A stretch of DNA of 64,000 nt, taken from Kitasatospora sp. NBC_00458. GTDB lineage: Bacteria; Actinomycetota; Actinomycetes; Streptomycetales; Streptomycetaceae. Positions 1-7,140 of this stretch are shown here, piece by piece. The position numbers and the translations under genes are program-made. The notes under the pieces are model-generated. The model made no database searches, had not been told where the DNA came from, and saw only the letters and a list, made by a program, of their open reading frames with translations. The stretch covers positions 5,171,001-5,235,000 of the forward strand of contig NZ_CP107904.1 of assembly GCF_036013975.1 (NCBI RefSeq). The letters are read 5' to 3'. Each line of letters starts with the position of its first letter. Position 1 is the first letter of the stretch.

Positions 1-2
1 CC

Positions 3-413
3 AGCGGCTGGTTCACCGACCGCTACGACTCCGGCGGGCTGCTGGTCGTCTACTACGCGCTGCGCGGACTCTCGCTGCTCCTGCTGCCGCAGCTGTTCGC
101 CGGCTCGCTGGAGCCGCCGATCCTGGCCTTCGTGATCTTCTACGGGCTCGACTGGGTGGCCACCGTGCCGCCGACCGTCGCCCTCTGCCGCCGCCACTTC
201 GGCGACGACGCGCCGATCGTCTTCGGCTGGGTGCTCGCCTGCCACCAGATCGGCGCGGCCGTGGTGGCCGGACTGGCCGGCCTCGCCCGGGACGCGCTCG
301 GCGACTACGACCTCGCCTGGTACGCCGCCGGCGGGCTCTGCGCGGTCGCCGTCGTGCTCTGCCTGGCGCTGCGGAAGGCCGGACCGGAACGGCTCGCTCC
401 GGCCCTGTCGTGA
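3..413 (+). CDS. MFS transporter, C-terminal part (5' end outside window)
   Basis: The reading frame is open from the window edge to a TGA at 411-413 and gives about 136 residues. These form four or five hydrophobic segments separated by short basic loops, including a tract with W-V-A-T-V-P-P-T-V-A-L followed by C-R-R-H-F-G. This layout fits the last membrane helices of a major facilitator superfamily permease. The substrate cannot be judged from this fragment. The protein ends in a short hydrophilic tail (K-A-G-P-E-R-L-A-P-A-L-S), and the next gene starts 22 bp downstream on the same strand. Confidence 0.75.
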   Translation, partial: SGWFTDRYDSGGLLVVYYALRGLSLLLLPQLFAGSLEPPILAFVIFYGLDWVATVPPTVALCRRHFGDDAPIVFGWVLACHQIGAAVVAGLAGLARDALGDYDLAWYAAGGLCAVAVVLCLALRKAGPERLAPALS

Positions 414-435
414 GGGACGGCTAGGCTCCGAGGCC

Positions 436-975
436 ATGGCGCCCACCTCCACCCTCGACTTCACCCTCGACCCCGGTCTCGACCCCGGCCTGCGCGCCGA
501 GATCACCCGGCTGTGGACCGACGCCAGCAACGCCGGCGGTGCGGTGGGCTTCGTCGCACCGGTCACCGAGGACGAGGTCCGGGTCACCGCGGAGAAGCAG
601 TTCGCCGGGATCGCGCCGGCCGGGCCGGACCGCCTGCTGGTCGCCCGGGAGGGCGGCACGGGCCGGCTGGCCGGCCTGCTGGTCTTCGAGTCGGTGCGCT
701 TCGCGCCGATGGACCACTGGCGGGTGCTCTCCCGGGTGATGGTCCACCCCGAACTCCAGGGGCGCGGCTACGGCGCGGCACTGCTGGCCGAGGCCGAACG
801 GACCGCCCGGGACTGGGGCCTGGCGGGCCTGCGGCTGTACGTGCGCGGCGGGCTCGGCCTGGAGGAGTTCTACGGGCGCAGCGGCTACGTCGAGGTCGGC
901 CGGGTCCCCGGGACCATCCGGGTCGCGCCCGGGGACGACCGCGACGACGTCACCATGTGGCTCGACCTGCGCTGA
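436..975 (+). CDS. GNAT family N-acetyltransferase
   Basis: A 179-residue protein of normal single-domain GNAT length. The acetyl-CoA loop is visible at about residues 103-118 (V-H-P-E-L-Q-G-R-G-Y-G-A-A-L-L), matching the family motif Q/R-x-x-G-x-G/A. A C-terminal strand with Y-G-R-S-G-Y, usual for the last GNAT strands, follows near residue 145. Members transfer an acetyl group from acetyl-CoA to an amine; nothing here identifies the acceptor. It follows the MFS gene closely on the same strand, so co-transcription is possible. There is no strong Shine-Dalgarno sequence before the ATG. Confidence 0.85.
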   Translation: MAPTSTLDFTLDPGLDPGLRAEITRLWTDASNAGGAVGFVAPVTEDEVRVTAEKQFAGIAPAGPDRLLVAREGGTGRLAGLLVFESVRFAPMDHWRVLSRVMVHPELQGRGYGAALLAEAERTARDWGLAGLRLYVRGGLGLEEFYGRSGYVEVGRVPGTIRVAPGDDRDDVTMWLDLR

Positions 976-1095
976 CCGGGACCCCCGCCGGAACGCCTCC
1001 GGGCGGGGGGACGGCGGACCCGTTCCCCGCCGGCCCGTCCGGGCATGCTTCACTGGGAGACCGGCCAGCCCCGCGCAGAGAAGGACGTGTCCCCG

Positions 1096-1458
1096 GTGAG
1101 CAGCAATGTGAGCAAGAAGTCGCACGCCACGCTCCGCTACACCTCCATGCGGGTCTCCATCTTCCTCGGCTGCCTGCTGGTCGCCCTGCTGCTGGGGCAC
1201 TTCCAGGTGATCCCGGTCAAGGGCCAGTCGGGCATGGTCTTCCTGTTCCTGCTGGCCGCGGTCGTCTCGGCGCCGCTCAGCTACGTGCTGCTGCACCGGC
1301 AGCGCGACGAGATGTCCGCCGAGATCTCCGGCCGGGTGGACGGCATCCGCTCGCGGACGTCCCAGCGGATCGCCGCGCAGAACGCCGAGGAGGACGCCGC
1401 GGACGACGCCGCCCGCTCGGCCGCCCCCTCCGCCTCGGCCTCCCCCGCGCAGAGCTGA
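1096..1458 (+). CDS. DUF4229 small membrane protein
   Basis: A 120-residue protein. A short basic N-terminus (K-K-S-H-A-T-L-R-Y-T-S-M-R) precedes two hydrophobic helices at about residues 18-36 and 46-66. An acidic, Ala/Ser-rich C-terminal tail follows (E-E-D-A-A-D-D-A-A). This is the DUF4229 pattern, an uncharacterised actinobacterial family. I chose GTG 1096 because GAGAAGGA lies about 10 bp upstream; GTG 1087 and ATG 1045 are in frame but less well placed. The function is unknown. It lies 14 bp upstream of the preferred start of the LacI regulator. Confidence 0.7.
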   Translation: MSSNVSKKSHATLRYTSMRVSIFLGCLLVALLLGHFQVIPVKGQSGMVFLFLLAAVVSAPLSYVLLHRQRDEMSAEISGRVDGIRSRTSQRIAAQNAEEDAADDAARSAAPSASASPAQS

Positions 1459-1472
1459 CCCGCGCCGCCGCC

Positions 1473-2684
1473 GTGCCCCGTTCCAGCTCCGCCGAGCCCG
1501 GCGACGCCGACACCGGTGCCGCCGTGCCCGAGGATCGTGCTCCCGGTGCCGGTGCCGGTGCCGGCGCCGGTGCTGCCGGTGACGCGGTACCGCGGCGGCA
1601 GCCGGACGATCCGGCCCCGGGGGCCGGAGCACCGGAACCCGCGGCCGACGGCGCCGGGCCCGCGGCCGGGACCTGGCCGGCCCCCGTCCGACGGCCCACC
1701 GGGCGGGACGTGGCACGCCTCGCCGGGGTCTCCCAGGCCACCGTCTCGCTGGTGTTCTCCGGCTCCGAAGCCGGCCGCCGGGTCTCCGGCGCCACCCGGG
1801 AACGGGTCCGCGAGGCCGCCCGCAGCCTCGGCTACCGCCCGCAGGCCGCCGGGCGCCAGCTGCGCCTGGGCCGCAGCGGCATGATCCTGCTGGCCGTGCC
1901 GAACATCCTCGGGCCGTTCTTCGGGCGGGTACTGGAGGGCGTCCACGAGGAGGCGGGCCGGCACGGACTGGCCGTCGTGGTGAGCTCCGGGTGGGGGAGC
2001 GCGACCCTCGCCGAGGCCGCCACCACCAGCCGGTTCGACGGTCTGCTGATCTGCTCCCCGGACGACAGCCAGCTCGGCGAACTGCCCGCCGACACCCCCG
2101 CCGTCTTCCTGGACGCCGACCCGGGCACCGACCGGGCCCGTCCGACCATCGAGCTGGACGTGGCGGGCGGCATGCGGGCCGCCGTCGAGCACCTGGCCGC
2201 ACTCGGCCACCGCCGGATCGGCCGGCTCCGCTCCACCCACTCCGCCTACACGTTCCGGATCCGCCAGGCCGCGTTCGAGGAGGCCGTCCGCTCGTTCGGC
2301 CTGGACGTGCTCGAACTCGGCGTCAGCCTGAACGAGGGGCAGTCCGCCGCGCGGGTCGCCGCCCACCGGCTGCTGGAGCACCCGGCCCGCCCGCAGGCGG
2401 TGATCTGCGACGACGACGTGGTCGCCTCCGGCGTCTACCAGGCCGCCGCCGAACTCGGCCTGCGGGTGCCCGCCGACCTCTCGGTGGTCGGGATCGACAA
2501 CGTCCCGGTGGCCGCGCTGCTCGCCCCGCCGCTGACCACCGTCGACCTGCCGGGCGAGGAGCTGGGACGGGCCGGTGTCGCGGCGCTGGCCGGGCTGCTC
2601 CGCGGTGAGCCGGTCGCACCGGTGGCCCCGCTCGCCACCGCGCTGGTGCTGCGTTCGTCCACCGCGCCCGGTCGGGCGGCCTGA
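1473..2684 (+). CDS. LacI family DNA-binding transcriptional regulator
   Basis: Residues about 76-97 form the LacI helix-turn-helix (T-G-R-D-V-A-R-L-A-G-V-S-Q-A-T-V-S), followed by the hinge region and L-G-Y-R-P. The remainder is a periplasmic-binding-protein-like effector domain, with V-F-L-D-A-D, G-H-R-R-I-G and the C-terminal L-S-V-V-G-I-D-N pattern. From GTG 1473 the protein is 403 residues, about 60-70 longer than a typical LacI regulator. The excess is an Ala/Gly/Pro-rich N-terminal tail encoded by a GCCGGT-type repeat. GTG 1524 is another in-frame start. The regulated sugar operon is not obvious nearby. Confidence 0.85.
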   Translation: MPRSSSAEPGDADTGAAVPEDRAPGAGAGAGAGAAGDAVPRRQPDDPAPGAGAPEPAADGAGPAAGTWPAPVRRPTGRDVARLAGVSQATVSLVFSGSEAGRRVSGATRERVREAARSLGYRPQAAGRQLRLGRSGMILLAVPNILGPFFGRVLEGVHEEAGRHGLAVVVSSGWGSATLAEAATTSRFDGLLICSPDDSQLGELPADTPAVFLDADPGTDRARPTIELDVAGGMRAAVEHLAALGHRRIGRLRSTHSAYTFRIRQAAFEEAVRSFGLDVLELGVSLNEGQSAARVAAHRLLEHPARPQAVICDDDVVASGVYQAAAELGLRVPADLSVVGIDNVPVAALLAPPLTTVDLPGEELGRAGVAALAGLLRGEPVAPVAPLATALVLRSSTAPGRAA

Positions 2685-2892
2685 CCGGCGGCACGGCTGC
2701 TGCGCCCGGCACGCCCGGCGCACCCGCGCCACCCGCGCCGACTCCCGGGTCCGGCGCACCCGCCGGGCCAGGACCGGTGCGGGTCGGCCCGCCACCGCTC
2801 TCGACACCGGCCGCACGAAGACGTGCGTGAGTGACTGCGCCCGCCGGCCAGACCACCGGCCCGACGGGCGCAGCCACGTTCTCGGGGTGGGC

Positions 2893-4137
2893 TCAGCCCA
2901 CCGGTACCGGTGCGGCGGGCGCCGCCTCGGCGGGCACCGGCCGGTCGGCCGTCGTCGCGGCGGCGGCCGGCCGGATCCAGCGGCGCGCGCCGAACAGCAG
3001 CAGCCCGCCCAGGCCGATCCCGCCCGCCGCGCAGAGCGCCACCGAACGCAGCGACCCCTCGGCGAGGTGGCCGGAGACCGCGTAGCCGAGCGAGTTGCCG
3101 GTCGCGAAGAGCGTGACCAGCCAGGCGAAGGCCTCGGTCACGGTGCCGACCGGGGCCAGCTCGGCGACCAGGACGAACGCCGCCGCCAGCAGCGGGGCCA
3201 GCGCGATCCCGGAGAGGAACGCCAGTCCGGCCATCGCGGCCGGCCCCGGGACCAGCAGCAGCGGGAGGTAGGAGACGGCCATGCCGAGCGCCATCAGCCA
3301 GGTGCGGGTGGCGGTGGTGCTGCGCCACTTCACGGCGCCGTAGGCGAGCGCACCGAGCAGTCCGCCGAGCGCGGCCAGCGCCAGCAGGGTGCCCGCGCCG
3401 CCCGGCAGCCCGTCCGCTCCGTGGGCCTCCGCGTAGGCGATGAAGAGCACGTTCTGCGCGCCGACCGCCCAGCCGGCGCCGGCCAGGCCGACCAGCAGCA
3501 GCACCAGTCCGGGGGAGCGGAGCGGCCCGAGCAGGCCCGCCGAGTGCTCGCGCGGCGGGGCCTGCCAGGAGCGGGCCGGTCCGGTGGTGGCCACGACCAG
3601 GGCTCCGAGCAGTCCCAGCCCGGCCGCCACCCAGAGCGCCGCGACCGGGCTGAACGCGCCCGCGATCCCGGCCACGGCGAGCGGACCGGCGACGTAGAGG
3701 ATCTGCTGGGACGCCGAGTCGAAGGCGTACGCGGTGTCGAGCTGCTCCTCCTCGACCACGTCGGGCCAGAGCGAACGCAGGCAGGGTTCCAGCGGCGGCA
3801 TGGCGAGGCCGGCGATCGCGGCACCGATCGGCGCGGCGATCGCGGAGCCGGGAGCCAGCGCGAGCAGCGTGTACCCGCCGCCGGCGACCACGGCGGAGGC
3901 GAGCAGGACGCGCGGCTGCCCCGTCCGGTCCACGATCCGGCCGAGCACCGGCCCGCCGACCGCCGCGGCGATCGCGTACGCGGCGGTGGCCAGCCCGATC
4001 CGGCTGTACGGCGCGCCGGCGTCGCGCAGGGCGAGTGCGATCACCAGGGCGGTCATACCGGCCGGGAGGCGGCCGAGCAGGGTGCCGAAGAGCAGTCGGC
4101 CGACGTGCGGGGCGCGGAGCAGGGCGAGGTAGCCCAT
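2893..4137 (-). CDS. MFS transporter (drug/sugar exporter type)
   Basis: A 414-residue, strongly hydrophobic protein with about 12 membrane segments. Between helices 2 and 3 it has G-R-I-V-D-R-T-G-Q-P-R, the MFS motif-A loop. It is read convergently with the LacI gene. I chose ATG 4137 because a GGAGA-type ribosome site lies about 9 bp upstream and the first helix starts directly after it. ATG 4185 would add 16 hydrophilic residues. A perfect 14-bp palindrome lies about 53 bp upstream of the chosen start, so repression at the promoter is likely. The substrate is unknown; efflux of a small molecule is the usual role. Confidence 0.85.
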   Translation of the reverse strand: MGYLALLRAPHVGRLLFGTLLGRLPAGMTALVIALALRDAGAPYSRIGLATAAYAIAAAVGGPVLGRIVDRTGQPRVLLASAVVAGGGYTLLALAPGSAIAAPIGAAIAGLAMPPLEPCLRSLWPDVVEEEQLDTAYAFDSASQQILYVAGPLAVAGIAGAFSPVAALWVAAGLGLLGALVVATTGPARSWQAPPREHSAGLLGPLRSPGLVLLLVGLAGAGWAVGAQNVLFIAYAEAHGADGLPGGAGTLLALAALGGLLGALAYGAVKWRSTTATRTWLMALGMAVSYLPLLLVPGPAAMAGLAFLSGIALAPLLAAAFVLVAELAPVGTVTEAFAWLVTLFATGNSLGYAVSGHLAEGSLRSVALCAAGGIGLGGLLLFGARRWIRPAAAATTADRPVPAEAAPAAPVPVG

Positions 4138-4189
4138 GGGCGGGGTTCTCCGGTCTGGGCGGCTGGGGGCGTGCGGGGGCGCCATCCAA

Positions 4190-4203
4190 GTTATACGTAT
4201 AAC
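4190..4203. promoter_or_regulatory. Perfect 14-bp palindrome, putative operator of the MFS gene
   Basis: The sequence GTTATACGTATAAC reads identically on both strands. It is a sharp AT-rich island in GC-rich DNA, just upstream of the MFS transporter start. Its size and symmetry resemble operators of GntR- or TetR-type repressors. No adjacent regulator gene of that kind is present; the nearest is the LacI gene downstream. Confidence 0.55.
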
Positions 4204-4316
4204 CACCGAGCGGTCAATCGGGGCCGCGAGTCGATCTGATGGTGTGTCAGCTTCGTTCGTGTCCGGACTCCGTCGGGGCGCGGAGGCGAGGGGTGTCCGG
4301 AACTCAAACAACTACT

Positions 4317-4346
4317 TTGAACATCTCAAACCTTTACTGCTAACGT
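4317..4346 (+). promoter_or_regulatory. Putative promoter TTGAAC-18-TAACGT with overlapping TCAAA/TTTGA repeats
   Basis: TTGAAC (4317-4322) and TAACGT (4341-4346), 18 bp apart, match the main vegetative promoter pattern. Transcription would start at about 4353, right at ATG 4354. TTTGA-N5-TCAAA (4316-4330) overlaps the -35 box, and a further TCAAA lies at 4304-4308. CTCAAAC occurs twice, 22 bp apart (4303 and 4325), suggesting a two-site operator. Confidence 0.5.
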
Positions 4347-4353
4347 ATCGGCC

Positions 4354-4491
4354 ATGACCACCTCAGACGCACTCCGGATGCACGGCCTGGGCTCGCAGCC
4401 CCGCGCCGCCCGCGAGTGCTGTCTGCCCGGTGCTGTGGACAGCCCGCGCCGTTGTCGCGCGATGAGCTGTATTCCGGCGGCACGCCCCTGA
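4354..4491 (+). CDS. Possible leaderless Cys-rich leader peptide upstream of the symporter
   Basis: A 45-codon frame begins at ATG 4354 and ends at TGA 4489-4491, 93 bp before the symporter start. It has no Shine-Dalgarno sequence, but the upstream promoter elements would place the transcription start at the ATG, so translation would be leaderless. The peptide starts M-T-T-S-D-A-L-R-M-H-G. It has adjacent Cys-Cys codons near residue 22 and further Cys residues near its end (R-R-C-R-A-M-S-C). Leaderless upstream ORFs with Cys codons are known to control cysteine-responsive genes in mycobacteria. That it does so here is inference; it could be a chance frame. Confidence 0.35.
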   Translation: MTTSDALRMHGLGSQPRAARECCLPGAVDSPRRCRAMSCIPAARP

Positions 4492-4584
4492 CCGGGGCCG
4501 GACCTCCCCTCCCGGCCCTCGCGCCGTGTCGCCTTCCCCGCCCCGCCTCACCGTCAGCAACGCCTCCCCCGGAGCCGCACCGTC

Positions 4585-5931
4585 ATGTCCACAGCGCCCG
4601 AGGCGACCTCGTCGCCGTCCGTGCTCGCCAGAATCCGCAAGACCCCCTTCTGGGTCCAGATCGTCGCCGGCCTCGTGCTCGGCATCGGCCTCGGCTACCT
4701 GGCCCGCGCGGCCGACATCTCCTGGCTGGCCACCACCCTGGAGACCATCGGCAAGATCTTCGTCCAGCTGCTGAAGCTGGCCGTCCCCCCGCTGGTCTTC
4801 ACCGCGATCCTGGTGAGCGTCGCCAACCTGCGCAACGTCACCAACGCGGCCCGGCTGGCCGTCCGCACGCTGCTCTGGTTCCTGATCACCTCGCTGATCG
4901 CGGTGGCCATCGGCCTCGGCCTCGGCCTGCTGACCAACCCCGGTGAGGGCACCAACCTCAAGACCGAGGGCCTCAAGGCGCCGAAGTCCACCGGCAGCTG
5001 GATCGACTTCCTGACCGGGATCTTCCCGACCAACATCGTCACCGCGTTCACCGAGGTCGAGGTTCTGCAGATCGTCTTCCTGGCGGTCGTGGCCGGTGCG
5101 GCGATCCTCAAGCTCGGCGCCAAGGCCGAGCCGGTGCTCAAGCTCAGCGAGTCCGTCCTGGAGCTCGTCCAGACCGCCCTGTGGTGGGTCATCCGGCTCT
5201 CGCCGCTCGGCACCCTCGGCCTGATCGGCAAGTCCGTCGCCAAGTACGGCTGGGACCTGCTGAAGCCCTTCACCGCCCTGACCGTCGACATCTACGTCGG
5301 TTGCGCGCTGGTGCTGTTCGTCGTCTACTCCCTGCTGCTGAAGTTCGCCGCGGGCCTCAACCCGCTCAACTTCTTCAAGGGTGCCTGGCCCGCGATCCAG
5401 CTGGCCTTCGTCTCCCGCTCCTCGGTCGGCACCCTGCCGGTCACCCGCCGGGTCACCGAGCGCCTCGGCGTGCCGAGCGAGTACGCCTCGTTCGCGGTGC
5501 CGTTCGGCGCCACCACCAAGATGGACGGCTGCGCCGCGATCTACCCGTCGCTGGCCGCGATCTTCGTCGCCCAGGTGTACGGCATCGACCTCGGCATCAA
5601 GGACTACCTGCTGATCGCCTTCGTCTCGGTCATCGGTTCGGCCGCCACGGCCGGTCTGACCGGCGCGATCGTGATGCTGACCCTGACGCTGTCGACGCTG
5701 GGCCTCCCGCTGGAGGGCGTCGGCCTGCTGCTGGCCATCGACCCGATCCTCGACATGATCCGCACCGCGACCAACGTCGCCGGCCAGGCCCTCGTGCCGA
5801 TCGTGGTCGCCGCCCGCGAGAAGACCCTCGACCTGGCGGCGTACAACAACCCCACCGGCGACCTCTACGCGGACGCCCCCGCGGCCGTCGTCCCGGCCCA
5901 GGCCGGTGCGAAGGCCCCGGCCACGGCCTGA
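4585..5931 (+). CDS. Dicarboxylate/amino acid:cation symporter (SDF/DAACS family)
   Basis: A 448-residue membrane carrier with the SDF (GltP/DctA/TcyP) architecture. The re-entrant hairpin-1 motif S-R-S-S-V-G-T-L-P lies at residues 277-285, the TM7 motif G-A-T-T-K-M-D-G at 308-315, hairpin 2 at about 351-365, and TM8 D-P-I-L-D-M-I-R-T-A-T-N from 386. R393 matches the arginine that binds an acidic side chain in GltPh, so an acidic or dicarboxylic substrate is likely. The usual N-M-D-G asparagine is Lys312, and the TM8 aspartate equivalent to GltPh D405 is Gln401; both normally help bind sodium. GGAG lies about 10 bp before the ATG. A strong terminator follows. Confidence 0.88.
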   Translation: MSTAPEATSSPSVLARIRKTPFWVQIVAGLVLGIGLGYLARAADISWLATTLETIGKIFVQLLKLAVPPLVFTAILVSVANLRNVTNAARLAVRTLLWFLITSLIAVAIGLGLGLLTNPGEGTNLKTEGLKAPKSTGSWIDFLTGIFPTNIVTAFTEVEVLQIVFLAVVAGAAILKLGAKAEPVLKLSESVLELVQTALWWVIRLSPLGTLGLIGKSVAKYGWDLLKPFTALTVDIYVGCALVLFVVYSLLLKFAAGLNPLNFFKGAWPAIQLAFVSRSSVGTLPVTRRVTERLGVPSEYASFAVPFGATTKMDGCAAIYPSLAAIFVAQVYGIDLGIKDYLLIAFVSVIGSAATAGLTGAIVMLTLTLSTLGLPLEGVGLLLAIDPILDMIRTATNVAGQALVPIVVAAREKTLDLAAYNNPTGDLYADAPAAVVPAQAGAKAPATA

Positions 5932-5945
5932 CACCGGTCCCGCGC

Positions 5946-5984
5946 GAAGGGCCCCCTCCCCCGTCCTCGGGGAGGGGGCCCTTC
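5946..5984 (+). terminator. 16-bp perfect hairpin after the symporter gene
   Basis: The arms 5946-5961 and 5969-5984 are exact reverse complements (GAAGGGCCCCCTCCCC), with a 7-nt loop. The hairpin begins 14 bp after the stop codon. There is no long T tract, as is common for terminators in high-GC actinobacteria. Confidence 0.85.
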
Positions 5985-6082
5985 CGCGTTCGCCGGGCGG
6001 GCGGCGGGGGCGGTGCCGGCCCGTCCGCGGGCTGCGCGGCACGCTGCTGGTGGCGGCGCCGGGGCGCTGCCCCGCGCTGGTC

Positions 6083-6189
6083 CCGCTCGCCTGCTCCCCG
6101 CTCGCCTGCTCCCCGCTCCCGGCTCCCTGCTCCCGGCTCCCCGCTCCCGGCTCCCCGCTCCCGGCTCCCCGCTCCCGGCTCCCGGCTCG
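6083..6189. repeat. Tandem GC-rich repeat, 7/14-bp unit (GCTCCCG/GCTCCCC)
   Basis: About 105 bp consist of head-to-tail copies of GCTCCC followed by G or C, with the early copies slightly diverged (CTCGCCTGCTCCCC). It lies in the 455-bp gap between the symporter and the cold-shock gene. That gap otherwise holds the symporter terminator and a short GGACCC/GGGTCC hairpin near 6346-6361. I see no gene in 5932-6386. Confidence 0.8.
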
Positions 6190-6386
6190 GGCGGATCGGG
6201 CGGGAGCTGCCGGCGGAGGCGTGACGGGGAGGTCGCGCGGAGGGCTCCGCGGCGGCGCCGGACGAGGCAGGGGGCCCACCGGAAACGGCAGGCCCCCTTG
6301 GGTGTTGCTCTTGTGCTCACGGTGACGGCCGGCGGCCGTCGGCGGACCCGAGGGGGTCCCGAGCGATCAGGACATCATGAGGATGG

Positions 6387-6590
6387 TCAGATAACGGTGA
6401 CGTTCTCCGCCTGCGGGCCCTTCGGACCCTGGGTGACGTCGAAGCTGACCGCCTGGTTCTCCTCCAGCGAGCGGAAACCGCTCGCGTTGATGGCGGAGTA
6501 GTGGACGAAGACGTCGGGGCCGCCGCCCTCCTGGGCGATGAAGCCGAAGCCCTTCTCAGCGTTGAACCACTTGACGGTTCCCTGAGCCAT
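6387..6590 (-). CDS. Cold-shock protein, CspA family
   Basis: A 67-residue protein consisting only of the cold-shock domain. It starts M-A-Q-G-T-V-K-W-F-N-A-E-K-G-F-G-F-I, containing the RNP1 motif K-G-F-G-F-I, with RNP2 at D-V-F-V-H-Y. It ends with P-Q-A-E-N-V-T-V-I. Members bind single-stranded RNA/DNA and act as RNA chaperones. AAGGAG lies about 6 bp before the ATG. A long, AT-rich, structured leader lies upstream. From memory, a cold-shock gene next to mqnA and a kinase is also the order in S. coelicolor. Confidence 0.95.
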   Translation of the reverse strand: MAQGTVKWFNAEKGFGFIAQEGGGPDVFVHYSAINASGFRSLEENQAVSFDVTQGPKGPQAENVTVI

Positions 6591-6663
6591 GCCGTTCTCC
6601 TTGCGAGGGACGTGTCGGGGACCACACCGTGTGGCGCCCGGTCCGCTGCGCTGATCGCCCTGC

Positions 6664-6738
6664 CTCCGGACGGGTCCGGAGTTTTTCGATATTGCTGAAA
6701 AACTACAAAAAGCCTGCGGTTACATGCTCCGCAGGCTT
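6664..6738 (-). promoter_or_regulatory. Structured 5' leader of the cold-shock gene (three hairpins)
   Basis: Read on the minus strand, transcription towards the cold-shock gene would first meet a 10-bp hairpin (AAGCCTGCGG/CCGCAGGCTT, 6710-6738) followed directly by a run of Ts, which looks like an intrinsic terminator. Next comes an AT-only hairpin, GTTTTTC/GAAAAAC (6681-6703), then an 8-bp GC hairpin, CTCCGGAC/GTCCGGAG (6664-6681). On the plus strand this last hairpin is also followed by TTTTT. The mixture of weak and strong stems suits temperature-dependent folding or attenuation. The rest of 6739-7140 holds no gene that I can support. Confidence 0.5.
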
Positions 6739-7140
6739 CAAGTACTGCAAGGGGAATCAAACTGCAACTGAGGGCAACGCTAGCATGCGACTGCTGTGAC
6801 GACCAGGGGTGACTTGCGGGCCGGACGGCACGTGTCGCAAGGCCGTTCCGGCGGCCTGCACGGCTCGTTGGGGAGATCGGCGCGTCGCGTCGGGCCGCTC
6901 CCGCGAGGGCCGTGGCGCCGGTCCCCGCGGTCCGTCGCGGCCCTGCCGCAGCGCTCCCGCGGCGTGTCCGGCGGCGCTCCTGCGGTGTGTCCGGCGATGC
7001 GGCCCCGCGGTGGTCCGTGCGGTGGTCCGCGGGGGGAGGGCCGGGACGGCGCGAGCGCGTGTCGGAAGGCCGGTGCCGGACTACCGCAACGTCGGGCATA
7101 CCCTGCGGGGGAAGCGCACGAACAGCAAGGGAGCGGCGCA

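Noticed and set aside
421..2202. Long minus-strand frame opposite the GNAT and LacI genes
   Set aside because: It is the antisense shadow of well-supported genes in high-GC DNA; the translation is Arg/Pro/Gly-rich without motifs.
4136..4357. Plus-strand frame of 73 codons upstream of the symporter
   Set aside because: It overlaps the exporter's 5' end, the palindrome and the proposed promoter, and has no supporting motif.
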